A DNA stretch of 54,592 bases from Bacteroidales bacterium (GTDB lineage: Bacteria > Bacteroidota > Bacteroidia > Bacteroidales > WCHB1-69). The stretch is taken from NCBI GenBank assembly GCA_024685175.1, contig JAIKWD010000004.1:67622-122213 (forward strand). The letters run 5' to 3'. The notes beneath the pieces were generated by a model. It was not told the origin of the DNA. It was given only the letters and a program-made list of their open reading frames with translations, and made no database searches. Shown here in pieces: positions 1 through 9,200 of the stretch (positions within the stretch are counted from its first letter, which is position 1; the number at the start of each line of letters is the position of its first letter). Both the position numbers and the translations under genes were made by a program.

Positions 1-326
1 TGCCTGGGATTGAACATCTTGTTGAGACTCCAATACCAACGCTTGTACTCGTCGTAGCGCATCGTGCTGTCGCGCGGAATCCAGTCCTCGTCTTCGGAAC
101 AGATGGACCACGACTCCACGATGCCGGGCACCGCGTACAGGCCCCAGTGGATGAGCATTCCGAACTTCAGGTTCTGCCACTGCTCGAGTTTGGCCTGCAC
201 ATCCGGCTCCGTAGGCGGGGTGTATTCGGCGTTAAGGTCTAAATCGGGATTCGCCTCTTCCGCATTCTGCGCGAATAACGGGAAGGAGACAAGAAGAAGG
301 AACAGGAAGAGAAGCGACTTTTTCAT
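1..326 (-). CDS. Alpha-L-fucosidase (GH29), N-terminal part
   Basis: This is the first ~108 codons of a secreted glycoside hydrolase family 29 alpha-L-fucosidase; the rest lies beyond base 1. The start is the ATG at 326, which opens a signal peptide (MKKSLLFLFLLLVSFPLFAQ). The mature part begins with an acidic linker and then has the GH29 N-terminal signature KFGMLIHWGLYAVPG followed by ESW, and further on the YKRWYW segment. The family removes alpha-linked fucose from host or plant glycans by a retaining mechanism; the catalytic Asp lies in the missing part. A TAnnTTTG promoter lies 23 nt upstream. The family call is firm from the motif; the substrate is not known. Confidence 0.88.
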   Translation of the reverse strand, partial: MKKSLLFLFLLLVSFPLFAQNAEEANPDLDLNAEYTPPTEPDVQAKLEQWQNLKFGMLIHWGLYAVPGIVESWSICSEDEDWIPRDSTMRYDEYKRWYWSLNKMFNPR

Positions 327-349
327 ATTCTAATGATGTTTTGGAATCG

Positions 350-357
350 CAAAGATA
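350..357 (-). promoter_or_regulatory. Promoter -7 element for the GH29 gene
   Basis: On the minus strand this reads TATCTTTG, an exact match to the Bacteroidota sigma-ABfr -7 consensus TAnnTTTG, 23 nt before the fucosidase ATG. It is divergent from the element at 419. Confidence 0.65.
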
Positions 358-364
358 GGAAAAA

Positions 365-389
365 AGCCGTTAGCTAATTGCTGACGGCT
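365..389. repeat. Imperfect hairpin between divergent promoters
   Basis: AGCCGT (365-370) pairs with ACGGCT (384-389), and inside it AGC (372-374) pairs with GCT (380-382), leaving a TAATT loop. It lies between two divergent -7 elements, so it is not an ordinary end-of-gene terminator. It could be an operator or a leftover of an intergenic palindrome family. Confidence 0.4.
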
Positions 390-418
390 GTCCGCTATCC
401 GTTTTTCACTAAAATTCC

Positions 419-426
419 TATCTTTG
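419..426 (+). promoter_or_regulatory. Promoter -7 element, near-leaderless gene
   Basis: TATCTTTG matches TAnnTTTG. Only six bases separate it from the ATG at 433, so the transcript is expected to be leaderless or nearly so. Confidence 0.6.
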
Positions 427-432
427 CAGCCT

Positions 433-690
433 ATGATTTATAGATACACAGACGGAGAAACGGTATCCGCTGAGCCCGCTCGGTTGGAGGACTTGCTGGC
501 GCTGAACGACGACTATGTGCAGAACTATCTTGAGGTGTTCGACGACTTGGACGATCCCGCCTACGTGGCGCGCGGCAACGGCTTTTGCGACACCAAGTAC
601 AGCGAGGATTTCATTGAATCGCAGATGGCCAAATATCGTCAACGGGTGGAGGATGTCCGGCGTTGGATTCAACTCCGAGATCAAAAATAA
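433..690 (+). CDS. Hypothetical 85-aa acidic protein
   Basis: I do not recognise this family. The ATG at 433 is chosen because the reading frame upstream runs into the promoter element at 419-426. The product is small, soluble, rich in Asp, Glu, Tyr and Arg, begins MIYRYTDGETVSAEPARLED, and has no signal peptide or membrane segment. The C-terminal third (SQMAKYRQRVEDVRRWIQLR) looks like an amphipathic helix. It is the first gene of a small plus-strand set with a TonB-domain protein at 764 and a short membrane peptide at 1229, which may be co-transcribed. That it is a real gene rests on the promoter, ordinary codon use and position rather than on homology. Confidence 0.6.
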   Translation: MIYRYTDGETVSAEPARLEDLLALNDDYVQNYLEVFDDLDDPAYVARGNGFCDTKYSEDFIESQMAKYRQRVEDVRRWIQLRDQK

Positions 691-763
691 CGCGATGACT
701 ATCGAACGTTTCGTTATCGACAAAGTCAAGTTCCAAGCCAAGGTGGACGCTAAATAGTCTTTT

Positions 764-1216
764 ATGGAAGAGAAAAAGAAGAAAAAGAACAAGCAGTTTT
801 TGGAGAAACCGCAATATCCTGGCGGTGCCAAGGCCCTGCGCGAGTTCCTCGGTGCCCATATCCAGTACCCCAAGGATGCGATGGAACAACGCATCGAAGG
901 CACCGTCACGGTCAAATACCAAGTCAACGACGACGGCTTTGTGGAGAACCCGACCATCGTGAAAGGACTGTGCCCATCCTGCAACGAGGAGGCCCTGCGC
1001 TTGGTCCAGCTGCTGCGTTACGACAAGGCCCGCAACCGCGGCATTCGCCTCAAAGTCAACTGCAAGGTTAATGTCAACTTCCACCTTGCGCCGAAGCCCG
1101 CGCCTGCCAATACCATCTCTTATAATGTGGTATCTATGCCGGCTAAGAAAACGAATAAGAAAACCCCGTCCCGTCGAAAACCGGGTACGGGATACTCGTA
1201 TACTATTGAATTTTAG
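764..1216 (+). CDS. TonB C-terminal domain protein, no membrane anchor
   Basis: A 150-aa protein with one TonB_C domain, about residues 15-105: PQYPGG, then FLGAHIQYP, then the GTVTVKYQVNDDGFVENP core typical of the fold, and a helix ending in LRLVQLLRY. TonB C-terminal domains normally contact outer-membrane receptors from the periplasm and are tethered by an N-terminal transmembrane helix and a proline-rich stalk. Here both are missing: the N-terminus is a lysine stretch (MEEKKKKKNKQ) and there is no signal peptide. The C-terminus is a basic tail ending in YSYTIEF. A 34-aa single-pass peptide is encoded 12 nt downstream. It may therefore act in the cytoplasm or bind another membrane protein. 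The domain call is firm, the role unknown. Confidence 0.75.
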   Translation: MEEKKKKKNKQFLEKPQYPGGAKALREFLGAHIQYPKDAMEQRIEGTVTVKYQVNDDGFVENPTIVKGLCPSCNEEALRLVQLLRYDKARNRGIRLKVNCKVNVNFHLAPKPAPANTISYNVVSMPAKKTNKKTPSRRKPGTGYSYTIEF

Positions 1217-1228
1217 TTCCTGATACTT

Positions 1229-1333
1229 ATGGCCGACTTCGTTTATGTACTTATCTTCTTGGCGGCCCTGTCGTTGATTCTGTTTACAGTAGTGCTGATT
1301 ATTCGGAAACATAATGACAAAAGACGCCAATAG
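1229..1333 (+). CDS. 34-aa single-pass membrane microprotein
   Basis: A short frame from ATG 1229 to TAG 1333 encodes 34 residues. It has an almost uninterrupted hydrophobic segment (VYVLIFLAALSLILFTVVLI) followed by a positively charged tail (IRKHNDKRRQ), the layout of a small single-pass inner-membrane protein with the tail in the cytoplasm. It starts 12 nt after the stop of the TonB-domain gene, so co-transcription is likely. I recognise no family. It could be a partner or anchor for the neighbouring soluble TonB-domain protein, but that is inference. Reality is supported by composition and spacing only. Confidence 0.5.
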   Translation: MADFVYVLIFLAALSLILFTVVLIIRKHNDKRRQ

Positions 1334-1427
1334 CCTCCATTTTGTTGATTTTCCTGCCGTTAAACAAAAACCACATAGAAACTTTTTTCTTCTAACAACT
1401 GACATCTAATCACTAAACACAATAAAA

Positions 1428-3110
1428 ATGAAAAAACTTTCCACTCTTCTCTTTTTGCTGCTCGCCACCACTATGGTGTTTGCTCAGCAAGTCACACTGA
1501 CCTTCACGGCCAAAGATGGGAACAACCAGTATGTTCAATTGAATAGGGTTGAGATTAAAAACCTGACGCGCAATTGGCAGGAAACTATCTTTTGGCCTGA
1601 TACCATTTTGCAACTGCGCGATGCTACGGGCATTGAAGACCAGGAAAATGCCGACTTCCTATTGATGCAGAATGTGCCCAATCCTTTCGATGGGACTACC
1701 GACGTGCAGTTGCAGGTCGGTCATCCCGACAAGGTCCACTTGCAGGTTTTTGATATGACGGGAAGGCTTGTGACCCATTTTGATGGTTTTTTGGATGCCG
1801 GTTTGCACCATTTTAGCATCTCGTTGTCTGCGGCGCAACCTTACTTTCTGCAGGCACAAGTCGGCAACAACGAGGCCTGCATTAAGATGTTGAATAATGG
1901 CAACGGCCATACGAATAGGATAGAGTACCAAGGCCACGCCATCCAATATACCTTCGATTTAAATGCTCCTAAAGGTAATTCCGACAAACTTTTTGTTGCC
2001 GGAGATCTTATGCAATATATGGGATTTGCCATTATCGATGGTTCGGATGCGGAAAGTATCCCGATAGTTCAAGCCCAAGAAGGCTCTGAATCTTTTGCCC
2101 TAGTCTTCCCGAATGAGGCCATTGAGCCCACGGTGACCACTACAACGGTTACGAATATTGGCGTCACCACTGCCACAACGGGCGGCAATGTGGTATCGAA
2201 CGGCGGCGAGGCCGTTGTGGCTCGGGGCGTATGCTGGAGCACGTCTCAAAATCCGACTCTCTCAGACAGCCATACCTCAGATGGTGTTGGCTCTGGAGTG
2301 TTCACTAGCAGTTTGACTGGACTGACACCTAACACCACCTACTATGTGCGTGCGTATGCCACCAATAGTGTAGGAACAAGTTATGGCAACGAACAGACGT
2401 TTATGACCTTGGCTGATTCCTCCGATGGAACGGGCCCATGCCCTGCGTCGGCCACGGTCATAGACTATGACGGCAATTTGTACAATACCGTGCAAATCGG
2501 CAACCAATGTTGGATGAAGGAGAATCTGCGTACTACGCATTTTAACAATGGCGTTCTCATCCCATTGTCTACCAGTACATTGTCTATTAATGAACCCTAT
2601 CGCTATTATCCTGATGAAGATTCCACAAATGTTTCAGTATTCGGCTATCTTTACAACTGGACTGCGGTGATGAATGGATCTGCATCCTCAAATGCCACGC
2701 CTTCGGGAGTGCAGGGCATTTGTCCCACGGGTTGGCACGTGCCGAGTGATACGGAATGGACGCAAATGCTAAACTTCGTCTCTTCGGAAAGCCAATATAT
2801 ATGCAACTTGTCCACCACATATATCGCCAAAGCGCTCTCTTCTACAGTGGAATGGAGCACTTCCACCGTTACTTGTGCTGTGGGTAATGATTTGTCTGAC
2901 AACAATTCTACAAGTTTTTCGGCACTTCCAGCCGGCAACGATCCGAGTAGTAGTTACACGAACTTTGGAGACAAGTGCTACTTCTGGACAGCCACGCAGC
3001 GCAATAACTCTTACGCGTATGATTATTCCCTTTCGTATAACAGTGCCTCTGTGACGAAAGAGTATAAATACAAGAACAATGGCATCTCCGTTCGCTGCGT
3101 GCGCGATTAG
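1428..3110 (+). CDS. Secreted FISUMP-domain protein
   Basis: A 560-aa exported protein starting at ATG 1428 with signal peptide MKKLSTLLFLLLATTMVFAQQ. Three regions follow. Around residues 80-155 a segment beginning NVPNPFDGTTDVQLQV has the look of a type IX sorting-domain beta sandwich but lies internally. Residues ~230-330 form a fibronectin-like module (ATTGGNVVSNGGEA ... LTPNTTYYVRAYATNSVGTSYG). Residues ~340-560 form the FISUMP domain (Fibrobacter succinogenes major paralogous domain), with DYDGNLYNTVQIGNQCWMKE, GICPTGWHVPSDTEW and a terminal SVRCVRD. Such proteins are surface or secreted; their biochemical function is not known. A hairpin terminator follows. Family identification is confident. 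Confidence 0.85.
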   Translation: MKKLSTLLFLLLATTMVFAQQVTLTFTAKDGNNQYVQLNRVEIKNLTRNWQETIFWPDTILQLRDATGIEDQENADFLLMQNVPNPFDGTTDVQLQVGHPDKVHLQVFDMTGRLVTHFDGFLDAGLHHFSISLSAAQPYFLQAQVGNNEACIKMLNNGNGHTNRIEYQGHAIQYTFDLNAPKGNSDKLFVAGDLMQYMGFAIIDGSDAESIPIVQAQEGSESFALVFPNEAIEPTVTTTTVTNIGVTTATTGGNVVSNGGEAVVARGVCWSTSQNPTLSDSHTSDGVGSGVFTSSLTGLTPNTTYYVRAYATNSVGTSYGNEQTFMTLADSSDGTGPCPASATVIDYDGNLYNTVQIGNQCWMKENLRTTHFNNGVLIPLSTSTLSINEPYRYYPDEDSTNVSVFGYLYNWTAVMNGSASSNATPSGVQGICPTGWHVPSDTEWTQMLNFVSSESQYICNLSTTYIAKALSSTVEWSTSTVTCAVGNDLSDNNSTSFSALPAGNDPSSSYTNFGDKCYFWTATQRNNSYAYDYSLSYNSASVTKEYKYKNNGISVRCVRD

Positions 3111-3159
3111 GCGATAGAATCGCATAATCGAAGTGCAAAGAACAAAGCTTTAAGAAATA

Positions 3160-3188
3160 AACGGGGCATCGCATAGCGACGTCCCGTT
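3160..3188 (+). terminator. Hairpin terminator after the FISUMP gene
   Basis: AACGGGGCATCGC and GCGACGTCCCGTT form a 13-bp stem (one mismatch and one G-U pair) with an ATA loop, followed by ATTATTTGCTTTT. It lies 50 bases after the FISUMP stop. Confidence 0.65.
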
Positions 3189-3237
3189 ATTATTTGCTTT
3201 TGGGGCTGGATCACCCCTCACTCCGAACTCCTCACTG

Positions 3238-3259
3238 GAGACGCGGCACACCGTGTCTC
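3238..3259. repeat. GAGACG...GTCTC palindrome downstream of A2M
   Basis: GAGACGCGG, a CACA loop and CCGTGTCTC form a 9-bp stem with one G-U pair. It begins 16 bases beyond the stop of the minus-strand A2M gene, and there is no clear T-run on that side. It resembles other short palindromes in this window (50349, 53368). Confidence 0.5.
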
Positions 3260-3275
3260 AACAATCTGCTACCTG

Positions 3276-6200
3276 CTAATCGCTAACTGCTATTCTTTTC
3301 CCTTCGCTCTGCGCCCTGTATTCGGGGGCGTACATGCACTCGACGGTGGTGACGCCGTGCGAGAACTGGCCTTTTTGCGTGGCGATGAGTTCGTATTCCA
3401 AGATGTAGGTGCCTTTCTTGAACTGGCTGAAGAAGAAGTTGGTGGCGCAGTCGCGCGGGCTCTCGTAGTAGCTCACGCCGTTCTGCCAGCCATATCGCTC
3501 GTGGATATTGACGGGCTCGAAGGCCGCAGCGCGCAAGTCCTTGACGTGGACGTACTCCAAGTCTCGGTCGGTGCGGACGACCAACCGTACGGTGATCTTC
3601 TCGCCCAACTTGACGGGATTGGCTGCCGTGACGGAGTCGAGCTTGGCGCCGTCGGACGTGTTGCTCTTGTGGAACAAGGCGCGCTCCACATAGAGTCCGT
3701 CGTTTGCGCTCGTGACCTTGTCCAAGTCTTCGAAATACTGCCAGTAGCAGGCACCAAAGGCGGGATGATCACGGTCGGTGCGTACGGTGACCTCGGCCAA
3801 TTGTGGAGTGACCTCCTCATTCTTCCATACGTGTTGCATATAGCCCGTGCCGGCTTCGGCGTCTTTGCTAGTGCCAGGCGTGAAGGTCTCGTTACCCACG
3901 GTGATGATGGTGGCGCTGGCGCCCAAGGCCTCCGGACTGCTGTTGAGCAACAGCGCGTACACGGCTTCGGCGGTGGCTTTGGTGTTGGACCAATAGTTGC
4001 CCTTCTTCTGGGTCAACAGCCACTGCTTCATCGCATTCAGCTCTTTCTCGTTGGGCGAGATCTCGTTGAAGGCCTCGATGAGGATGGCTTGGCGCTCGAT
4101 GGGGGCCTCGTACCACGGATAGTAGAAACAACCCTTGCGGCCGACGTACGGACTCTTCCAGTACATACCCAGCTCGCGGCTGTTGACGGCCTGCTGACGG
4201 ATGGCCTCCATGATCTCTTTGGCCTCCTTCTCACGGCCGATGCGATGCATAATGAGTGCAACCTCGGCTTGGCGCGTGTAGTTTGCGTCGAAGATGCCCT
4301 TGGTGGCGTACGTGAGCAGGTTCTTGACATACGGTTGGGCGAGCCAAGCACTGTCCACTTTCCCAAAGGTGCGTGCATACAGGTATTGGACATCCGTCTC
4401 GGTGAGGTAGAACACGGTCTTGGGGAATTTCTTCTTGAGTTCCATATAGGAACGATAGGCCCGTGCCTGGGTGGTGTCCATACTGCGTATAGCATTCTGT
4501 ATCATTGTCTTGGCTTCAGGGACTTCAATGCCGAGATGTTGTAGCTTGCGATAGCCGGCCACGATGTGGTTGGTGATATAGTTCGACGGATAGCGGTTGG
4601 CAAACCAACCCCAGCCGCCTTCCGCAACCTGGTTGTTGAGCAGTTTCTTGAACTGGCGGTTGATTTGGTTCTCCAGGTTCTTCTTCTCGAAGAGGTTGGC
4701 CATCTCGATTCTTTGTTGTCTTTCGCGTTGTGCCGCCCAAACCCACGGAGTCTCCTCCAAGAGGATGTTCTTGAGTTGTTCGTTCTGCATCAGCGGGGAA
4801 GAGAGGGCCTCGTGAACGGTATCGTTTCGCCATTTCTCGTAGGTCTCGGCAATGGCCGGGTTGTGGCTCACGATGTGCAGGGCGATGGCGTTGGCGTACA
4901 ACCTGGAGAAGATCTGCTCGTTGCATTCGTATTGGTATTGCATCAGGTAAGGCAGTGATTGGATGGCGATCCACGCAGGATTGGAGGTGATCTCCATCGT
5001 GTAGGTGTAGTGGGTGAGCGTGGGGGAGGTGTTGCCTTTCAGCCGCTTGAAGGTGAAGGAAGTGTCCTCGTCGGCGGGCACGGTGAAGTGCATTGACTCG
5101 GTCATCAGTCCGCGGTTGGGGAGTACGGGAATAGCACTCTCCTCGCCGTCGCCGTAACGGTCGGCTTGCGCCAATGCTCGATAACCGATGGCGTCGACGC
5201 CCTTCGGGATTATGATGCTCCAGCTGACATTGGCGGTGCCCTTTGCGGCACAGGTGAAGTCTTGCAAAGAGTCTCGGCTCTGTTGTAGGATGTAGAGTGG
5301 CTCGTCCGTCTCTGGGTTGAAGAAACGGATGGCGGCCTTGCCCTTCAATAAAGTGTCGGTGATGTTGGACACCTTGACCTGGAACAGCATCGTGTCGCCT
5401 TCGCGGAAGAAACGCGGTGCGTTGCTTTGGGTCATCAGCGACTTGCGGCTTTGCACGAACTCGGTGAGATTGCCTGTCATCATATCCGTGGTGTGGGCCA
5501 CGGCAAAGAACTGCCATTTGGAGTATTGGTCGGGTAGGGTGAAATCAAGCTTGATATTGCCTTCGGCGTCTGTCTTGAGTTGCGGTTGGAAGAAAGCCGT
5601 CTCCACAAAGTTGCTACGGATCTGGATGTCGGGGGAAAAGGCGAACGATCCATTCTCGGAGGTGTTTTCATCATTCGATTCCTCTTCGACAATGGCAATT
5701 TCATCGGTAGTCGCCTTAGCGGCAAACGATACCTCGTTGATGACTCCGCCAGTCTGAACCATCTCTGGCTCGAATTTGCCATTACGGTCGGTGGAACGCA
5801 CTCTTACGCCATCTATGATGGTCATGGCTCCGTCGCTTCGGTTGCCGCGTACTGCTCGCCCAGGGGTGGACGTTGCATCGGGTACGGAGTAATCGAGGAC
5901 ATCGACCGTATGCGATCTGTATCGATTCCCCATGTTGAAGGACTCGTATTGTCGCTTCTTAAGGTATGTGTACTGATATATTTGATACGGATTGATTGAG
6001 ATGATTTGCCTTTGGGAAATATCCTGGTATCGGAGATTGGGAAGGTGGATATATTGGCTTTTGGGCATCAATATGGCGCCGTAGGAGGGCTGAAGGTAGT
6101 AGTCGGGCGTGTACATCCCCAGCTCGTAGAGACTGCAGTCAATCATCCAGGCCAACAGTTCGGCAGGCTGGCTGAGCGGCTTCTTGTCGTGATCTATTTC

Positions 6201-9200
6201 CAACTCCCAGTGTTCGCGACTGCCGGGTTCCAACAACTTGTTCCAGTGGGTTAATTTGAGGTCGAGGTTCGCATCCTTTTTTAACTTGGATGTCTCTGTA
6301 GGAAACTCATACGAGGAGGATGTCTTATATAGATGGTCGTTCTGGACAATACGGGCAAGTACATTCACTTTACGTTTGCCTTGTTTCTTGGTTTTGAACG
6401 TCAGGGTCTTTTGTTCTTGGTCAAGGACGATACGTTGGGTGGAGAGGCGGCGTTTTCCTTGATAGAAGTCGACCATCATAATGGCATTGTTCAGATAGGT
6501 GCCCACCACGGCGGTGACCTCCTCGCCCATCTCGGGCTCGTTGATGATTTCAGCCCAGATGGTCTGGAACCGTTGGGTATGCGTGACGTCCGAGCGTGTG
6601 ATCTTGAATTGGCGCTCCATCTTCACGGTGTCTCCTTTCTTGTCGATGCAAGAGAAAACGGCCTTGTATGAGCCCATCGGCCATCCTTTGACAGAAATCT
6701 GCCACAACGAGTCGGGCTTGCAGAAACGGCTGTCTCTGAACATTGTCTCTGCGACGCGCCAGGAGGAAGAACTGTTTTCCGCTGAATTGAGCGTGTACTG
6801 CGGGAAGTATCGGGTGTACTCCTCGTTACTGTATATGGGCTGCGAAGGACGTCCGTTCTCCTCGAACAGATACGGGCGGTATTGCTTGGGCATATCCATT
6901 CGCTGGATCTCCACTTTGACCGGCATCGCTTGGAGAATGTTCTCGTGGTTGACGGGCTTGACGATGCATCGCAAGGTATCCTTTTGGGCTTGGTCGATAT
7001 CGTCTAACAGATATATATTGATGTCAATGGATTTTTTGCGGATGTGTGTGCTGCTTCGTGTCTGTTGGGTCTCGCCGTTGATGTCGGTGGCGATGGCCTC
7101 GTAGCTGATGTTGTAACTATAGTCGGAGTGAGGGATGCTCAGCGCGTAAGTGAACTTGCCTTCGGCATCGCTGGTCGTTTCCGCTTTTATGGAGTTGCCT
7201 TGTGCGGTGATGTTCAGCACGACGTCGGCGTTGGACACAGGTACTCCGTTCAGCGAGGTCACGGTTCCGCGTATGTGCAGCGTGTCGCCCATAGCCGTCT
7301 CGGCAGAGTCGCGCTCAAAGGTGACCTTGAAGGTGGGCAGCTTGTATTCCACCACTTCGATGTCCTTGAATAGACTCTGCCACCGTTTTTCGCTGAGATA
7401 ACGCACCTTAAGGGTGTAGTGGCCGATGTTCCCGGCGGGGAGCTTGAATTGTCCGGCCGCACTGCCGAACTCGGTGGTGGCCATCGTGACGCTGTCCACG
7501 GGCTTGCTGTCCTTGTCCAACAACAAGATCTCCAACTCGCATCCGTTGTGCGTCTTGCCATCCTCGGTGACGAGAACCTTGAAGTATAAAGTCTGCCCGG
7601 GACGATAGAGCGTGCGGTCGGTGAAGAGATAGTCTTGCTTGCTGTTCATGTCCACCATCCTTTTTTTCTTGCTGGGGATTTGGTTGCGATAGGGAATCTG
7701 GTGCGAATAACTGGTCCAGTATCGATCGCGGTGGTTGAAGACCGTCAAGTCGCGGGTGCTGCTGTTCCACCACGATGTGCTTTTTTTGATGCCAACGCTG
7801 ACCTTGCTCTCGCCCATCTTGTTGGTCAAATGCAACACCCCGAGATGCTTCTTATAGTGGACTTTATTGCGCAAAACCACGGGGCCTTCTTGGCGCTTGT
7901 TTATGACTCTTCTGCTGTTCATCGGCTCGCCCGTAGTCCGGTCGTTCACGCCGATACGCCCTTTCGAGTCCATCTGCCAAAAGGCGATTTTGAGGTCGGT
8001 GACGTGAATCTTGCTGACGAGAAAGGTGCTGTTGGTGTCCCATTCCCGCTCAGGATGGAAGACGAGAAGGTATTGGCCTGTGGGTAGCGAGTCCAACCAG
8101 ATCTCCGTAGAGTAGTTTCTGTATTTATATGGATTCTTGAGCTGATATTCCTGAAGTTGAATGCATTTTCCCAACCTTTGGACATCTTTGTCGCGCAGGT
8201 GATCACCGATGATGTTCCCGTTCGTGTCGTATTCGGTGACATAAGTAAGGGAGTTTTTATGTGCGGAATAGACGCTCACGAACAACTTCTCCAAATTGTA
8301 GTATTGGATGGGAATGCGTATCTTCGGTGCCGGTATGTAGTCTTCGCAGCGTTGACGAATGGCGACGGAGGGCTTGATGATGCGCTCTTTGTAGAATTGG
8401 GCGTTGTGGATGAAATAGGGATTCTTGCCTTCACGGATGCTGCGCTCGAAATAAGTGAGGGCCTTCTCCCTGTAATCTGTGGCCGTGTCTTGGCTGTCGC
8501 CCATCTGCTTGTATGCCACACCCTTGGCATAGTCAAAGGCCTCGTCATTCCCATACTTGGCCTGCAACGCATCAAGGCCCTGCATATAGGCACAATTTTC
8601 GGCGGGGTAGGAGATCTCGCTATTCTTCAACTTGAGTTTCAACAATTCGAAGTCGATGATGATGTCACGGTCGGCGGGCAACTTGTGTGTCCGGATGGCG
8701 GTGTCGATAAGTGCCGAAGCGTTGTCGGTGTTCGTGCCCGAGTATTCAATGTAGTCCTGTACGAGTAGGTCAAGCATCGTGGGCCGCAGGTTGCGGAACT
8801 CAGGCACTTTGTTGATCATAAACTCGAAGTCGTCGACCCGAAGCGAGTTCAAGGTAGAGACATCCTTGAAACAGTTTTGAAGATATTGCTCTACCGCCTT
8901 GTCGATGTCTTTCTTCGACCACTCCTCCAACTTGTTCAGGTCGGTGTTCCCGATGGAGGAGGAATAGTAGTTGTTGGAATAGTAATTGTCTAACAGGGTT
9001 GCAATGATATAATTGTATAGACAAAGATAGGGCGCGGAGTGCTTCTGTTGTCTTATGGAGTCCATATAGAGGATGGCCGTGTTCTGTCTCCACGCGTTGT
9101 TGTAGCGCTGATTGAGTCTGAGGCGCTCGAGATGGACACGCAATTGCTGCAACTCGTTGCCTTCCTTGTTGGCCTTCAACTCGATGGTGTCGAGTTTCTT

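Noticed and set aside
695-757. 20-codon frame (MTIERFVIDKVKFQAKVDAK) between the 85-aa and TonB-domain genes
   Set aside because: It is very short, with no membrane or signal character and no start signal of note. It could be spacer; kept out for lack of support.
3357-4544. 395-aa open frame on the plus strand opposite the A2M gene
   Set aside because: It is the antisense shadow of a well-supported coding region with clear domain motifs; composition reflects GC-rich codons of the other strand.
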